Positions 26,492-34,704 are shown, counted from the first letter of the stretch. The stretch is DNA of 34,704 nucleotides from an uncultured Butyricicoccus sp. (GCA_904420185.1 CAJFUJ010000042.1:1-34704), one strand, 5' to 3'. The notes: generated from the sequence alone by a model not told the origin. Made by a program: numbers and translations.

Positions 26492-26956
26492 ATGCAGCAA
26501 GACCAACTTCCCAACCGGTCTGTCCTTGCTAGAACTTTAGTGGTATACGGCATGCTTTCCTGTGTCTTGCAGTCCATTACTTATCTGGCGGGTATGGGCT
26601 CTCCTTCCTACTTCGGCTTGTTTCATCTATTTCTTACCCTCGGATATCTGGGGCTTAGCCTATTGGGTTCGTTCTATTTTTTATGCACCAGCAACCGTTC
26701 GGCTTTGATCCTAGACGCCACCCGCTGGCTCGCCACGCTGTTGCTGACCCTGCCCGCACTTTTGGCTGAATTGGGTTTGCTCGCGCCCAGCTCGTCTACG
26801 TTCTATCAATGGATTTTGTTTCCCGTTTCGTCGCAATTTTTTGGCCTGTTACCTTGGATGAACAATGCCGCTGTATTTGGATTTTGCATCGCCTTTTCCC
26901 TATTGGAGTTGGGCATCCTGTCTTGTGGCGCATACCGCCGCAAGATCATTCAATAA
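26492..26956 (+). CDS. Hypothetical four-helix membrane protein
   Basis: A 154-residue protein with about four membrane segments (roughly 12-35, 40-63, 77-97 and 123-145) and a basic C-terminus (YRRKIIQ), suggesting a cytoplasmic end. No family is recognised. TGAGGTGA, overlapping the stop codon of the preceding small gene, is its ribosome site. The tight pairing suggests the two products work together, but nothing in the sequence says how. A bidirectional terminator follows. Confidence 0.75.
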   Translation: MQQDQLPNRSVLARTLVVYGMLSCVLQSITYLAGMGSPSYFGLFHLFLTLGYLGLSLLGSFYFLCTSNRSALILDATRWLATLLLTLPALLAELGLLAPSSSTFYQWILFPVSSQFFGLLPWMNNAAVFGFCIAFSLLELGILSCGAYRRKIIQ

Positions 26957-26964
26957 GCAACGAC

Positions 26965-27004
26965 AAAAATGACGTCCATGCCACCTGCATTGGGCGTCAT
27001 TTTT
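26965..27004. terminator. Bidirectional intrinsic terminator
   Basis: Stem AAAAATGACG / CGTCATTTTT (26965-26974, 26995-27004) plus inner CC/GG pairs, with T-tracts on both strands. It ends the membrane-protein gene (plus) and the flavodoxin gene (minus). Confidence 0.85.
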
Positions 27005-27020
27005 ATGCCCTTTCCCCTGG

Positions 27021-27536
27021 TTATAGCGATTGCTTGACCCAGGCTTCCACCTGTGCTTGCGCATTGGCTGCGCTGGCTCCATGAACCGCCAGCCCCGGCT
27101 GCACGGTTGCACCTACACAAATTTTCTTGATGTCCTGTTCGCTTCTCCCCAGGCCACTGCCCTCGCTCGTGCAAAAAGGCAAAATCCGTTTGCCTTCCCA
27201 ATGATATTTTTCAAGGAAGGTGAACATTGCCATGGGCATCGTGCTAAACCAGTTGGGATACCCGACAAAAACTGTATCGTATGCTTCCAGGCTTTCCAAG
27301 GTCTTTTTAAGCGCTGGCCGAATATTTTCCTGCCACTCAATCTTGGCCTGTTCAACACAGTCGCGATAGCCCTCGGCATAGGGTTTGGCAGTTTCGACCT
27401 CAAACAAATCGCCTCCCGTCAGCCCGGCGATCATTTCTGCTACACGTTCGGTATTGCCTTTTTCCAGGTTTCGAATGCTGCCATCATAATAATTTTCTCC
27501 CTTCCGAGAATAGTACACAATCAAAGTCTTTCGCAT
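27021..27536 (-). CDS. Flavodoxin
   Basis: A 171-residue flavodoxin, an FMN-binding one- or two-electron carrier. The N-terminal strand and phosphate loop (MRKTLIVYYSRKGENYYDGS, with the insert typical of the longer clostridial type), VFVGYPNWFSTMPMAMFTFL and PFCTSEGSGLGRS are the FMN-contact regions. The chosen ATG (27536) has AAAGGAG in front; an upstream in-frame ATG at 27644 would lie before the promoter. It is monocistronic. Partner enzymes are not visible. Confidence 0.92.
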   Translation of the reverse strand: MRKTLIVYYSRKGENYYDGSIRNLEKGNTERVAEMIAGLTGGDLFEVETAKPYAEGYRDCVEQAKIEWQENIRPALKKTLESLEAYDTVFVGYPNWFSTMPMAMFTFLEKYHWEGKRILPFCTSEGSGLGRSEQDIKKICVGATVQPGLAVHGASAANAQAQVEAWVKQSL

Positions 27537-27563
27537 TGCAGCCACTCCTTTCGCTTGATATGC

Positions 27564-27591
27564 ATTATATTTTAACGCATTTTCGTGCAAA
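27564..27591 (-). promoter_or_regulatory. Promoter of the flavodoxin gene
   Basis: Minus strand TATAAT (27569-27564) with TTTGCA or TTGCAC (27591-27585) 15-16 bases upstream. The spacer is short but the -10 is perfect. Confidence 0.65.
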
Positions 27592-27706
27592 CGTCCATTT
27601 GTATTTTGGGCCGCTTGCACAAATTGCCCTCGGGAATCGAGCATGCAACAGTTGCATAAAAAAAGTGCAAACTATTTGAAATTTTCCTTCCGTAATTTAT
27701 ATTTTG

Positions 27707-27715
27707 TGCTATAAT
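27707..27715 (+). promoter_or_regulatory. Promoter P1 of the signalling operon (extended -10)
   Basis: TG-C-TATAAT at 27707-27715, a complete extended -10 element. No good -35 box is seen. It predicts a leader of about 255 bases. Confidence 0.7.
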
Positions 27716-27758
27716 GGAGATAATAGTTGGATGCTTTGAAAAGATGAGATTTGTACAA

Positions 27759-27820
27759 GGTGCTGCCCCCTTCCCCGTTCTGGGGTTGTCGTGACCGGCT
27801 GCACCGTTTTCCGTTTATTT
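27759..27820 (+). promoter_or_regulatory. Structured leader segment, possible attenuator
   Basis: Outer arms GGTGC / GCACC (27759-27763, 27801-27805) enclose CCCC...GGGG pairing (about 27766-27784). The U-rich run GTTTTCCGTTTATTT follows. It lies between P1 and P2, so it would affect only the P1 transcript. It matches no riboswitch class that I recognise. Confidence 0.35.
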
Positions 27821-27846
27821 GCCCCATCGAATCTCAAATTTATAAT
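27819..27846 (+). promoter_or_regulatory. Promoter P2 of the signalling operon
   Basis: TTGCCC (27819-27824), 16-base spacer, TATAAT (27841-27846). It gives a leader of about 125 bases. Confidence 0.65.
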
Positions 27847-27977
27847 ACTCGGCTTCATTCGATCGATACTCACGGAAAATCGTGTGTTTTCATTTTTCTT
27901 AATTTTATGTCCGGTGCGCTTGGGTCGCCTTAGAATCCGCATCATCCAGGCGTTCGGTAAAACCGAGGGGATACAGT

Positions 27978-30900
27978 ATGCAAGAAAATGCTGGATTACC
28001 AGCTGCACAAAGCCTACAGCATCAAGTTGAGGAATTACGGGAACAAGCCTTCAAGGATGCTTTATCCGGGCTCCTGAACCGCTCAGCCGCCGAGCAATAT
28101 ATCAAAGAACGCTTAGAGACCATGTCGCCCGGTGACTACTGCGCCATGTTTATCATCGATCTGGACGACTTCAAGCTGGTCAACGACACATTGGGCCATC
28201 AGGCGGGTGACGAGGCCATTCACCAAGCCGCCCAAATCCTCTCCTCCATGTTCCGGGCATCCGATATCATAGGCCGCCTGGGTGGGGATGAATTTATCGT
28301 CTTCCTATCCGGCGCTGTCACCGAAAGCCTGGTGCGCAAAAAAGCTACGGCCATCTGCAAAAACTTGCAAATGGCCCTTGGCAATGGACCTGTTGTCAAC
28401 CTAACCGCCAGCGTAGGCGTGCATATCGCCGCCGGAAACAGCGAGCACTTTGAGGGGCTCTACCAATCGGCCGATTTGGCCCTATACCGCGCCAAAAAAG
28501 CTGGCAAGCACGGCTTTTGCGTTAAGCATAGCGAAGGTGCCTTTCCAGAGAGCGAAGTATTCCGCCCTGTCAATACCATCCCGCTCACCGGCCTGTTGGA
28601 ATACATGGATAGCGGCGTGGCGTTGCTCGAAATGGGGACCACCATTCATTTGCTCTATGTCAGTCCGAGCTTTTGCCGGATTTTAGGTGTTCATTCGCAG
28701 GCGTTCACGATGCCAAAATGCCTGGACGAACTGGTCCATCCGGATGACCGCCTAGGGTTAGAGCACGCCTTACGGGACGGCCTGGAAAAAGGCTGCGTTG
28801 CCGAATATACCCACCGGGTATCTTCAAACGGGCGGGACTGGTCCTGGTGGCATATCCGCGCGATCCATATCGAATATAACAACCCTTACCCTGTTATGCT
28901 GGTTACGACGACCGATATTTCCCAATTTAAAGAGAATGAACGCCGGCTAGAGGAGATCAACCAGCGCTTACAAGTTGCCTTTGAACAAACTACCCAGGGC
29001 ATGTGGGAAGTCGATATCCAAACCCAAAAATTTTCTTTCTTTGATCACAACGGCCAATTTGACCCGCTGCCAGGACATTGCGCGCTTTTCCCCAGCGATT
29101 TGATCACCAGCGGATGGATTCACCCCAACTCCATCCCCCGCTTCCGCGAGTTTGCTAAGGAACTGCTGGAAGGACGGGTGCAGGGGTATGGCAACTTTAT
29201 TGTGCAAGATTTAGACACTGGCTGCTACGGGTGGGTTGCGCTGTCCTACCGGACGCTTTTTGATGAAGTGGGCCGTCCGTCCAAAGCCGTGGGAATTGTC
29301 GAAAACTTCCCGCGCAATTTTGTCCGGGATGAGGCCCGATCGGTGCTCAAGCGTCCCATTCCATCGGCGCTGGTCAACGACCTGATGGCCGGTTTGCGGG
29401 CCAATCTGACCCAGGATACGGTGCAGGAGCTATGGGTTGAAGGCCGGTCTCAAGGCTGGAAGGGGCAAGAGGACCTTTGTTCACAGGTGCTTCAACGGGC
29501 TGCAGGTAAATTGTTCAATAAGAACGAGCAAGCCCTTCTAGCGCCCTATTTCCAGCGCAATGCGCTGCTAGAAATGTATCATCAAGGTCAGCGCTGGATC
29601 TCACTGGAATACCAACGGGTGGACACTGGTGGGAATATCCACCGGGTCAACCATGTCGCCAACTTGGTAGAAGACCCACTGACACGTGACGTATTTTTGT
29701 TCCTCTATATCAGCCAACTGGACTGGCGCCACGATTTGGAACAGCAGGCAAACGGACAGATCTTACGTGATCCTGCCACCGGCCTGTATCATCTCAATTC
29801 GGTCCGTTCGCTAGCCGAGGTCTATTTGCGCCGCCGGGATCAAGATGGTTGCGCGGTAGCTGTATTACAGATGGGCGGCCTAATCAAGCTATACGATGGC
29901 GACCCTGCCGGGTTAGAACAGGGCCACCGCTATCTTGTCACGGCCCTATCGGTTGCACTTGGAAACCGGTGCCTTTTGGGACAATATAGCGCCGATCAAA
30001 TTTTGATCTTTTTCCCCCATGCGCTCGCCAAATACGAACTACGCGAGCGATTGGAAGAGGCGTTTGCGTTTACACGTTTGGTGCTGGCCGGTGCGCTTCC
30101 AACCGACGGGCTGCGGTTTGTCGCGGGCGTTGTCATGGAGACATCCGGTATGATCAATTATAGCGCAATGGCAGCCCAGGCATCTAATTTGTGCCATCTG
30201 TGGCGCAGTGCAGCATCGGACACCGTTGCCTTCCCCCATGAGGACGACGACTGGGGGTGGACCGAACTTCAGGCATCTCCTCAAGACTATCGTGTCACCG
30301 TCCACCATACCGAGATGGAGCGCCCGCTGTCCGAAGGGGAAAAGGATGTCGCGTTTCACTGCGTGTCTGCCATGCTATCCGCCGATTCCCTAGAAACCTC
30401 GCTGCGCAGCGTCCTTAATTATATCGGCGCCTATTATCACGCCGACCGCGTTTATATCCTGATCTTGGCCGAAAACCGCCACGCGATCACCATGCCCTAC
30501 GAATGGACCAGCCCTACGAAGCACAGTATTCAGCAGGCTGTGTTGGGCGCCAAAGTGGATCGTTTCCCCATCCTACAACGCTGCATCGAAGAACAGGCGC
30601 CGGTCTTTCTGACGCGAACCCAGACGATCTCCCTGCAAGGTGAACCGGTTACCGAGCGGCCTTGGTATTTTACCGCCTTTCCGTTGATCGAAAAGGACAC
30701 CACACTGGGCTTCCTGTGCATCGAAAATTCCCAGGAGCATCCGGCCGACGCCGCATTGTTCAGTGTTCTAATTCCCTATATCCTCCAAGAGCGGGAGCGC
30801 TTTCATCATATGGACAACCCGCAGGTCGAACCCGCCGCATCCAATCTGCTGGCGTTACCCAATCTGCGCGCATATATGGAGGTCATCTATACCCTCAATT

Positions 30901-32105
30901 CCGACCGGTACAGCGCAATGGGCGCCGTGTGCTTGGATATTCCCAACCTCTCAGCGATCAACAGTACCCAGGGCTTTGAATACGGCAGTAAGCTGCTCTG
31001 GTATGTGGCGAAAACCCTTGCCAGCCATTTTGGCCCGGGCTGGATTTTCCGCACCTGGGACGCCGAGTTTGTCGCCCTATGTCCCAATACTACCCAGCAG
31101 GTTTTTGTGGGACGATGCACCCGATTGCGCAGTGTGTTGCAGCGGCGCTATCCCAAGGAGCTTCGCATGGGATATACCTGGGCCGATGGTGTTTTTCACG
31201 CCAAAACCCTGGTGATTGAGGCGCGGGCGCTTATGCGGCGGGAGCGCATCCACACATCCGAAAATGCCGAAGGCATCACGCTGGGCAGCAGCCATTACCG
31301 CAGTATCAGTGAAGCAGCGCAAAGCGGACGGATTGCAATCTTTTTGCAGCCCAAAATTCAGATGCACACCGGTACGCTCTTCGGAGCCGAAGCTTTGGTT
31401 CGCGGGATTGATGAGGACGGCTCAATCCTCCTGCCCTCTCATTTCATCGAGACGCTGGAGCAAAACGGCTGCATCCGTGACCTAGATCTTTATGTTTTGG
31501 ACCGTACCCTGGCCATCATCGACCGCTGGCGGGAGCAGGGTCTTGGGATTGTCCCGACTTCGGTCAATCTATCCCGTTTGACGCTGTTTAGCCCCACCGC
31601 ATTGGCATCCATCCTGGCAATTCAGAGCCGTTACCCCGACATACCGGCTGAGGCCTTGGAGCTGGAGATCACCGAAAGCGTGGGCGATGTGGAAACCAAT
31701 GAGCTGCGCGCAGTCGTCGATCAATTCCGTCAATACGGCTTGCGGTTTAGTTTGGATGACTTTGGCTCCAAATATGCCAATCTGCCCATCTTCACAAATG
31801 TCCGGTTTGACACGGTCAAGCTGGACCGCAGTTTGATCACCGAACTGGCCGACAACCCCATCAACCGGATGCTGATTCAAGATATCATCCAAATCTGCCA
31901 GACCTGCGGTATGACCTGTATCGCCGAAGGTGTGGAAAACCCAGAACAGATCTCTGCCCTGCAAGAGATCGGCTGCGACTATGCCCAGGGCTTTTATTAT
32001 GACCAGCCCATACCAGCCGACCAATTTGAACAGAAATATCTCCGAGATATGGACACCTGTGAGCACACGCAACGTGGCAAAGGAGGAACGTGCAAGAATG
32101 CGTAA
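27978..32105 (+). CDS. Multidomain c-di-GMP protein: GGDEF-PAS-PAS-GGDEF*-GAF-GGDEF*-EAL
   Basis: A 1375-residue cytosolic signalling protein with no signal peptide or membrane helix. The order is: GGDEF (about 25-183) with intact GGDEF at 102-106 and inhibitory site RASD at 93-96; PAS (about 200-318, ELVHPDDRLG); second PAS-like (about 325-450); a third PAS-like part (about 455-590); degenerate GGDEF (about 597-745, motif position reads YSADQILI); GAF (about 785-940); second degenerate GGDEF (about 952-1090, RTWDAEFVA); EAL (about 1108-1356). The EAL domain has E1138 (EALVRG), N1197, E1230, D1260-D1261 (DDFGS), K1281 and E1317, so it looks active as a phosphodiesterase. Both synthesis and hydrolysis of c-di-GMP are thus possible. 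GAGGGG precedes the ATG. It overlaps the next gene by 8 bases. Confidence 0.92.
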   Translation: MQENAGLPAAQSLQHQVEELREQAFKDALSGLLNRSAAEQYIKERLETMSPGDYCAMFIIDLDDFKLVNDTLGHQAGDEAIHQAAQILSSMFRASDIIGRLGGDEFIVFLSGAVTESLVRKKATAICKNLQMALGNGPVVNLTASVGVHIAAGNSEHFEGLYQSADLALYRAKKAGKHGFCVKHSEGAFPESEVFRPVNTIPLTGLLEYMDSGVALLEMGTTIHLLYVSPSFCRILGVHSQAFTMPKCLDELVHPDDRLGLEHALRDGLEKGCVAEYTHRVSSNGRDWSWWHIRAIHIEYNNPYPVMLVTTTDISQFKENERRLEEINQRLQVAFEQTTQGMWEVDIQTQKFSFFDHNGQFDPLPGHCALFPSDLITSGWIHPNSIPRFREFAKELLEGRVQGYGNFIVQDLDTGCYGWVALSYRTLFDEVGRPSKAVGIVENFPRNFVRDEARSVLKRPIPSALVNDLMAGLRANLTQDTVQELWVEGRSQGWKGQEDLCSQVLQRAAGKLFNKNEQALLAPYFQRNALLEMYHQGQRWISLEYQRVDTGGNIHRVNHVANLVEDPLTRDVFLFLYISQLDWRHDLEQQANGQILRDPATGLYHLNSVRSLAEVYLRRRDQDGCAVAVLQMGGLIKLYDGDPAGLEQGHRYLVTALSVALGNRCLLGQYSADQILIFFPHALAKYELRERLEEAFAFTRLVLAGALPTDGLRFVAGVVMETSGMINYSAMAAQASNLCHLWRSAASDTVAFPHEDDDWGWTELQASPQDYRVTVHHTEMERPLSEGEKDVAFHCVSAMLSADSLETSLRSVLNYIGAYYHADRVYILILAENRHAITMPYEWTSPTKHSIQQAVLGAKVDRFPILQRCIEEQAPVFLTRTQTISLQGEPVTERPWYFTAFPLIEKDTTLGFLCIENSQEHPADAALFSVLIPYILQERERFHHMDNPQVEPAASNLLALPNLRAYMEVIYTLNSDRYSAMGAVCLDIPNLSAINSTQGFEYGSKLLWYVAKTLASHFGPGWIFRTWDAEFVALCPNTTQQVFVGRCTRLRSVLQRRYPKELRMGYTWADGVFHAKTLVIEARALMRRERIHTSENAEGITLGSSHYRSISEAAQSGRIAIFLQPKIQMHTGTLFGAEALVRGIDEDGSILLPSHFIETLEQNGCIRDLDLYVLDRTLAIIDRWREQGLGIVPTSVNLSRLTLFSPTALASILAIQSRYPDIPAEALELEITESVGDVETNELRAVVDQFRQYGLRFSLDDFGSKYANLPIFTNVRFDTVKLDRSLITELADNPINRMLIQDIIQICQTCGMTCIAEGVENPEQISALQEIGCDYAQGFYYDQPIPADQFEQKYLRDMDTCEHTQRGKGGTCKNA

Positions 32106-34665
32106 AGAAACCGAACAACCAAAATCCAAGGACCCAGCAGAGCCCCCGCTGATTATCGGCATCGGCGCTTCTGCTGGCGGATTGGAGGCACTACAACAGT
32201 TCTTTGAGCATATGCCGAATAACAGCGGCCTGAGCTTTGTGGTAGTGCAGCATCTCTCCCCCGACTACAAAAGTCTCATGGCGGATATTTTAAGCAAACA
32301 TACCGGGATGGCGGTCTATCAGGTGGAAAACGAAATGGTGGTCCAGCCGGACACCGTCTACCTGATCCCGCCAAAAAAATACTTGACCATCCACCGCAGC
32401 AAGCTGATTTTGGCAGACTATGCGCCTGGTACCCTCAACCACCCCATCGATATCTTTTTCACCTCGCTGGCCGAGGAACGCAAGGAACAATCCATTGTGG
32501 TGGTACTGTCCGGTACCGGGTCTGACGGCACAAACGGGGTCAAAACGGTCAAAGAACACGGTGGCCTTGTCATCGTCCAAGATCCCGAGAGCGCCAAATT
32601 CGACGGTATGCCCAAAAGCGTCATCAGTACAGGCTTGGCAGACTTCATCCTGTCCCCCGAGGAAATTGCCGACGAAATCCTCAACTTTTCCACCACCCCT
32701 GTGCTCCTGCGTACCCCCCAGTTTGACGGTCCGATCTCTGACGAGGACATGCTTTTTTCTGAGGAGGAAACGCTGTCCCATATTTATGCAATTCTCAAAA
32801 ATGCCAGTGGCATCGATTTTACTTACTATAAGCGGTCAACCATCCTGCGGCGGATTGAACGTCGGATGTTGGTCACCCACAGCATCAATTTGGCCGAATT
32901 TGCCCACCTGCTGGGCGACAACCCGGACGAGGTGCAGATCCTTATCAAAGAAATCCTCATTGGGGTAACCAACTTCTTCCGTGATCCCGCCTTTTTCGAA
33001 AAGCTGAAATACAACGCAATTTACAAAATCGTGGAGCGCGCCAAGGAAAACGAGCCCATCCGGGTGTGGAGCGCCGGCTGCTCCACCGGCGAAGAAGCCT
33101 ATTCCATCGCTATTTTATTCCGGGAGGTCATGGAGGAGCTGCAAGTTAAGCGGGATGTAAAAATCTTCGCCACCGATGTGGACAGCCGCGCCATCGAGCA
33201 GGCTGGCAAGGGGGTTTTCTCAGAAAATATCATCGACGACGTGACGCCCGACCGGTTGGCCAAATTTTTCTTAAAGCAGAACGATCAATACGTCATCTCC
33301 AAGGACTTGCGCCGGATGATCGTCTTTGCCACCCACAATATGTTTTCGGACCCTCCTTTCGGCAAGCTGGACCTCATTAGCTGCCGCAATGTGATGATTT
33401 ACTTTCAACCCGTGCTTCGCCGGGGATTGTTTGCCATTTTCCATTCGGCTTTGAAGAACAACGGATATCTCTTTTTGGGCAAAAGCGAAACCGCTGGGGA
33501 ATATGTAAGCCTCTTCAAACCAGTGTGCAGCGCTGAAAAGATCTATTTGCACAAAGGCGAAGGCAAAGTCGAGGATCTCGCGCCGCCCACGTTTACCATT
33601 CCAAATATCCAGACTGTATCGATGAAACGCTTGACAAACGGTGGCAGTCAAACGGAAGATCCTGCGACAGAAAGTGTCTATACAAAATTTCTGGAAAACT
33701 TCCTGCCCGCTTCGGTGGTCCTCAATGAAGAGGATACCGTTCTGCATTTCTTTGGAAATTATTCCGATTATCTGACCTTAGCCCCCGGCAAGGCGACGTT
33801 GAATTTTTTCCACATGCTCAATAAAGATTTGTCTTTAGTGGCAGCCACCGCCCTGAGCCGGTGCCGGTCGGAACACACCCCTGTGACCTATACCGATATT
33901 GTCGTCGATAGCACCTCAGGCCGCCATGTGGTCGATCTTTTGGTCCAACCCATCCCGCCTACTTCGAGCGAGGAAAGCGAGTTGACTGCCGTATTGTTTT
34001 TGGAACACAAATCCATTGATGCCGGTGGTGTTGTGGAAAAATACGACATCGATGCCACGGCAGCCCGGCGCATCGCTGAACTGGAACGCGAATTCCAGGA
34101 ATCCCAAAACGATCTGCGCGCTACCATCCAGCGTCTAGAAACCGTCAACGGCGAACTACAAGCCGCCAATGAAGAGCTGCTCACCGCCAATGAGGAGTTA
34201 CAGAGCTCGACCGAGGAGCTGCAATCGGTCAATGAGGAGCTCTACACGGTGAACACCGAGCATCAACTCAAGCTGGATGAATTGACCATGATGACCAACG
34301 ACCTTTCCAATTTCCTGTCCTCGACCATGATCGGCATTCTCTTTGTGGACAGCAAGCTGAACATCCGCAAATTCACCGAGTATGTCGGGCGTGAGTTCCA
34401 GCTCATGGAACACGATATCGGCCGGCCGATCCAAATTTTTGCCCATAGCTTCCCGGAGGAGGATATTGAAGCCGATGCACAAACGGTTTTAAAAGATTTG
34501 GTTTCCATTGACCGGGAGGTCACTGCTATGAACGGCCGCTGCTATACCCTGCGCATCGCCCCCTACCGCACGACCGAAAACAGCATCCGTGGGCTTGTCA
34601 TCACAATTATCGACAGCTTGGGCGCTGGACAGCAGCCCAAACATCCCAAGCAGCCAACCCCATAA
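32098..34665 (+). CDS. CheB-CheR fusion protein with coiled coil and C-terminal PAS domain
   Basis: An 855-residue chimera of chemotaxis methylesterase and methyltransferase. CheB (about 15-195) has the triad S25 (GIGASAGG), H52 (VQHLSPDYKSL) and D143 (LSGTGSDGTNG) but no receiver domain. CheR (about 222-485) has the N-terminal helix pair (STILRRIERRMLVTHSI), NFFRDPAFF, the SAM site SAGCSTGEEAYS (325-336) and LISCRNVMIYF. After a PAS-like middle (about 525-645) comes a long coiled coil (about 655-735, repeats of ANEELLTANEELQ type) and a PAS_10-like domain (about 738-840). No histidine kinase follows, unlike many CheB/CheR hybrids. The ATG at 32098 lies inside the end of the GGDEF/EAL gene, with AGGAGG 11 bases before it, so the two are translationally coupled. 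No chemoreceptor is nearby. Confidence 0.92.
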   Translation: MRKETEQPKSKDPAEPPLIIGIGASAGGLEALQQFFEHMPNNSGLSFVVVQHLSPDYKSLMADILSKHTGMAVYQVENEMVVQPDTVYLIPPKKYLTIHRSKLILADYAPGTLNHPIDIFFTSLAEERKEQSIVVVLSGTGSDGTNGVKTVKEHGGLVIVQDPESAKFDGMPKSVISTGLADFILSPEEIADEILNFSTTPVLLRTPQFDGPISDEDMLFSEEETLSHIYAILKNASGIDFTYYKRSTILRRIERRMLVTHSINLAEFAHLLGDNPDEVQILIKEILIGVTNFFRDPAFFEKLKYNAIYKIVERAKENEPIRVWSAGCSTGEEAYSIAILFREVMEELQVKRDVKIFATDVDSRAIEQAGKGVFSENIIDDVTPDRLAKFFLKQNDQYVISKDLRRMIVFATHNMFSDPPFGKLDLISCRNVMIYFQPVLRRGLFAIFHSALKNNGYLFLGKSETAGEYVSLFKPVCSAEKIYLHKGEGKVEDLAPPTFTIPNIQTVSMKRLTNGGSQTEDPATESVYTKFLENFLPASVVLNEEDTVLHFFGNYSDYLTLAPGKATLNFFHMLNKDLSLVAATALSRCRSEHTPVTYTDIVVDSTSGRHVVDLLVQPIPPTSSEESELTAVLFLEHKSIDAGGVVEKYDIDATAARRIAELEREFQESQNDLRATIQRLETVNGELQAANEELLTANEELQSSTEELQSVNEELYTVNTEHQLKLDELTMMTNDLSNFLSSTMIGILFVDSKLNIRKFTEYVGREFQLMEHDIGRPIQIFAHSFPEEDIEADAQTVLKDLVSIDREVTAMNGRCYTLRIAPYRTTENSIRGLVITIIDSLGAGQQPKHPKQPTP

Positions 34666-34704
34666 CCCATATGGTGCGACAAATTTTGTCTATCAACGAA
34701 GGCG

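Larger units (their letters stand above)
27537..27977. other. Divergent intergenic region before the GGDEF/EAL gene
   Basis: This 441-base gap is A+T richer than its surroundings. It holds the flavodoxin promoter (minus), two plus-strand promoters P1 and P2 for the signalling operon, and a structured leader segment between them. I looked for a c-di-GMP riboswitch and did not find its conserved GNRA-tetraloop and receptor pieces. Confidence 0.6.

Noticed and set aside
27720-27977. c-di-GMP riboswitch in the leader of the GGDEF/EAL gene.
   Set aside because: The conserved tetraloop, receptor and ligand-contact segments of the c-di-GMP-I or -II classes are not seen.
34671-34704. ATG at 34671 opening a frame that runs off the right edge (MVRQILSINEG).
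   Set aside because: Only 11 codons are visible and no ribosome site lies before the ATG. It may be the start of the next gene but cannot be supported.

Overview
The window looks like a contiguous piece of chromosome from an anaerobic, moderately GC-rich low-G+C-phylum bacterium (class Clostridia, probably an Oscillospirales-type gut or sediment anaerobe). The reasons are strong Firmicutes-type sigma-A promoters and GGAGG ribosome sites, an L10 leader with an intrinsic attenuator, a DUF4364 gene, a Na+-pumping decarboxylase operon, flavodoxin/ferredoxin proteins and short intergenic spaces. The genus is not determined. I see no rRNA, tRNA, CRISPR array, prophage or insertion sequence; almost every gene is a recognisable housekeeping or accessory metabolic gene.

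Layout. 1-903: 5' part of an MBOAT/AlgI-type O-acyltransferase (minus, cut by the window edge). 981-2142: rplJ-rplL with promoter, L10 leader, attenuator and terminator (minus). 2163-9307: a likely five-gene minus-strand unit, GNAT acetyltransferase - RadC-like protein - uvrB - flavodoxin/ferredoxin - uvrA, from one good promoter at 9279-9307. 9363-11943: plus-strand DUF4364 protein and a split aconitase-X (large and small subunits). 11983-13583: minus-strand queuosine-salvage operon, preQ1-I riboswitch - radical SAM enzyme - YhhQ transporter. 13636-14077: MerR regulator. 14148-15523: O-acetylhomoserine sulfhydrylase (minus). 15626-17221: exported SLH/trypsin-like protease with an apparent one-base deficit in an A7 run at its natural start. 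17276-18176: NudC (minus). 18337-21820: oxaloacetate decarboxylase operon (alpha, gamma, biotin carrier, beta). 22251-23573: exported stalk-domain protein. 23628-25946: aminotransferase - exonuclease III - CPCC protein (minus). 26074-27004: two small genes of unknown function. 27021-27591: flavodoxin (minus). 27707-34665: a giant GGDEF/PAS/GAF/EAL protein translationally coupled to a CheB-CheR-PAS fusion.

How it works together. Four themes recur. (1) DNA repair: uvrB, uvrA, a RadC-like protein and exonuclease III. (2) Base salvage: the riboswitch, radical SAM enzyme and YhhQ transporter form a self-consistent queuosine-precursor salvage unit. (3) Anaerobic energy and sulfur/amino-acid metabolism: Na+-translocating decarboxylase, OAH sulfhydrylase, LL-DAP-type aminotransferase, flavodoxins. 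(4) Signalling: a c-di-GMP synthesis/hydrolysis scaffold coupled to a receiver-less CheB/CheR chimera.

Intergenic stretches over 300 bases are 18107-18415, 21714-22250, 25864-26239 and 27537-27977; each is described in its own entry. The most interesting points are the preQ1-I riboswitch operon, the triple-GGDEF/EAL plus CheBR module, the homopolymer frame problem at the protease start, the redox gene lodged between uvrB and uvrA, and the orphan split aconitase X. All calls were made by reading the sequence; no database search was run.
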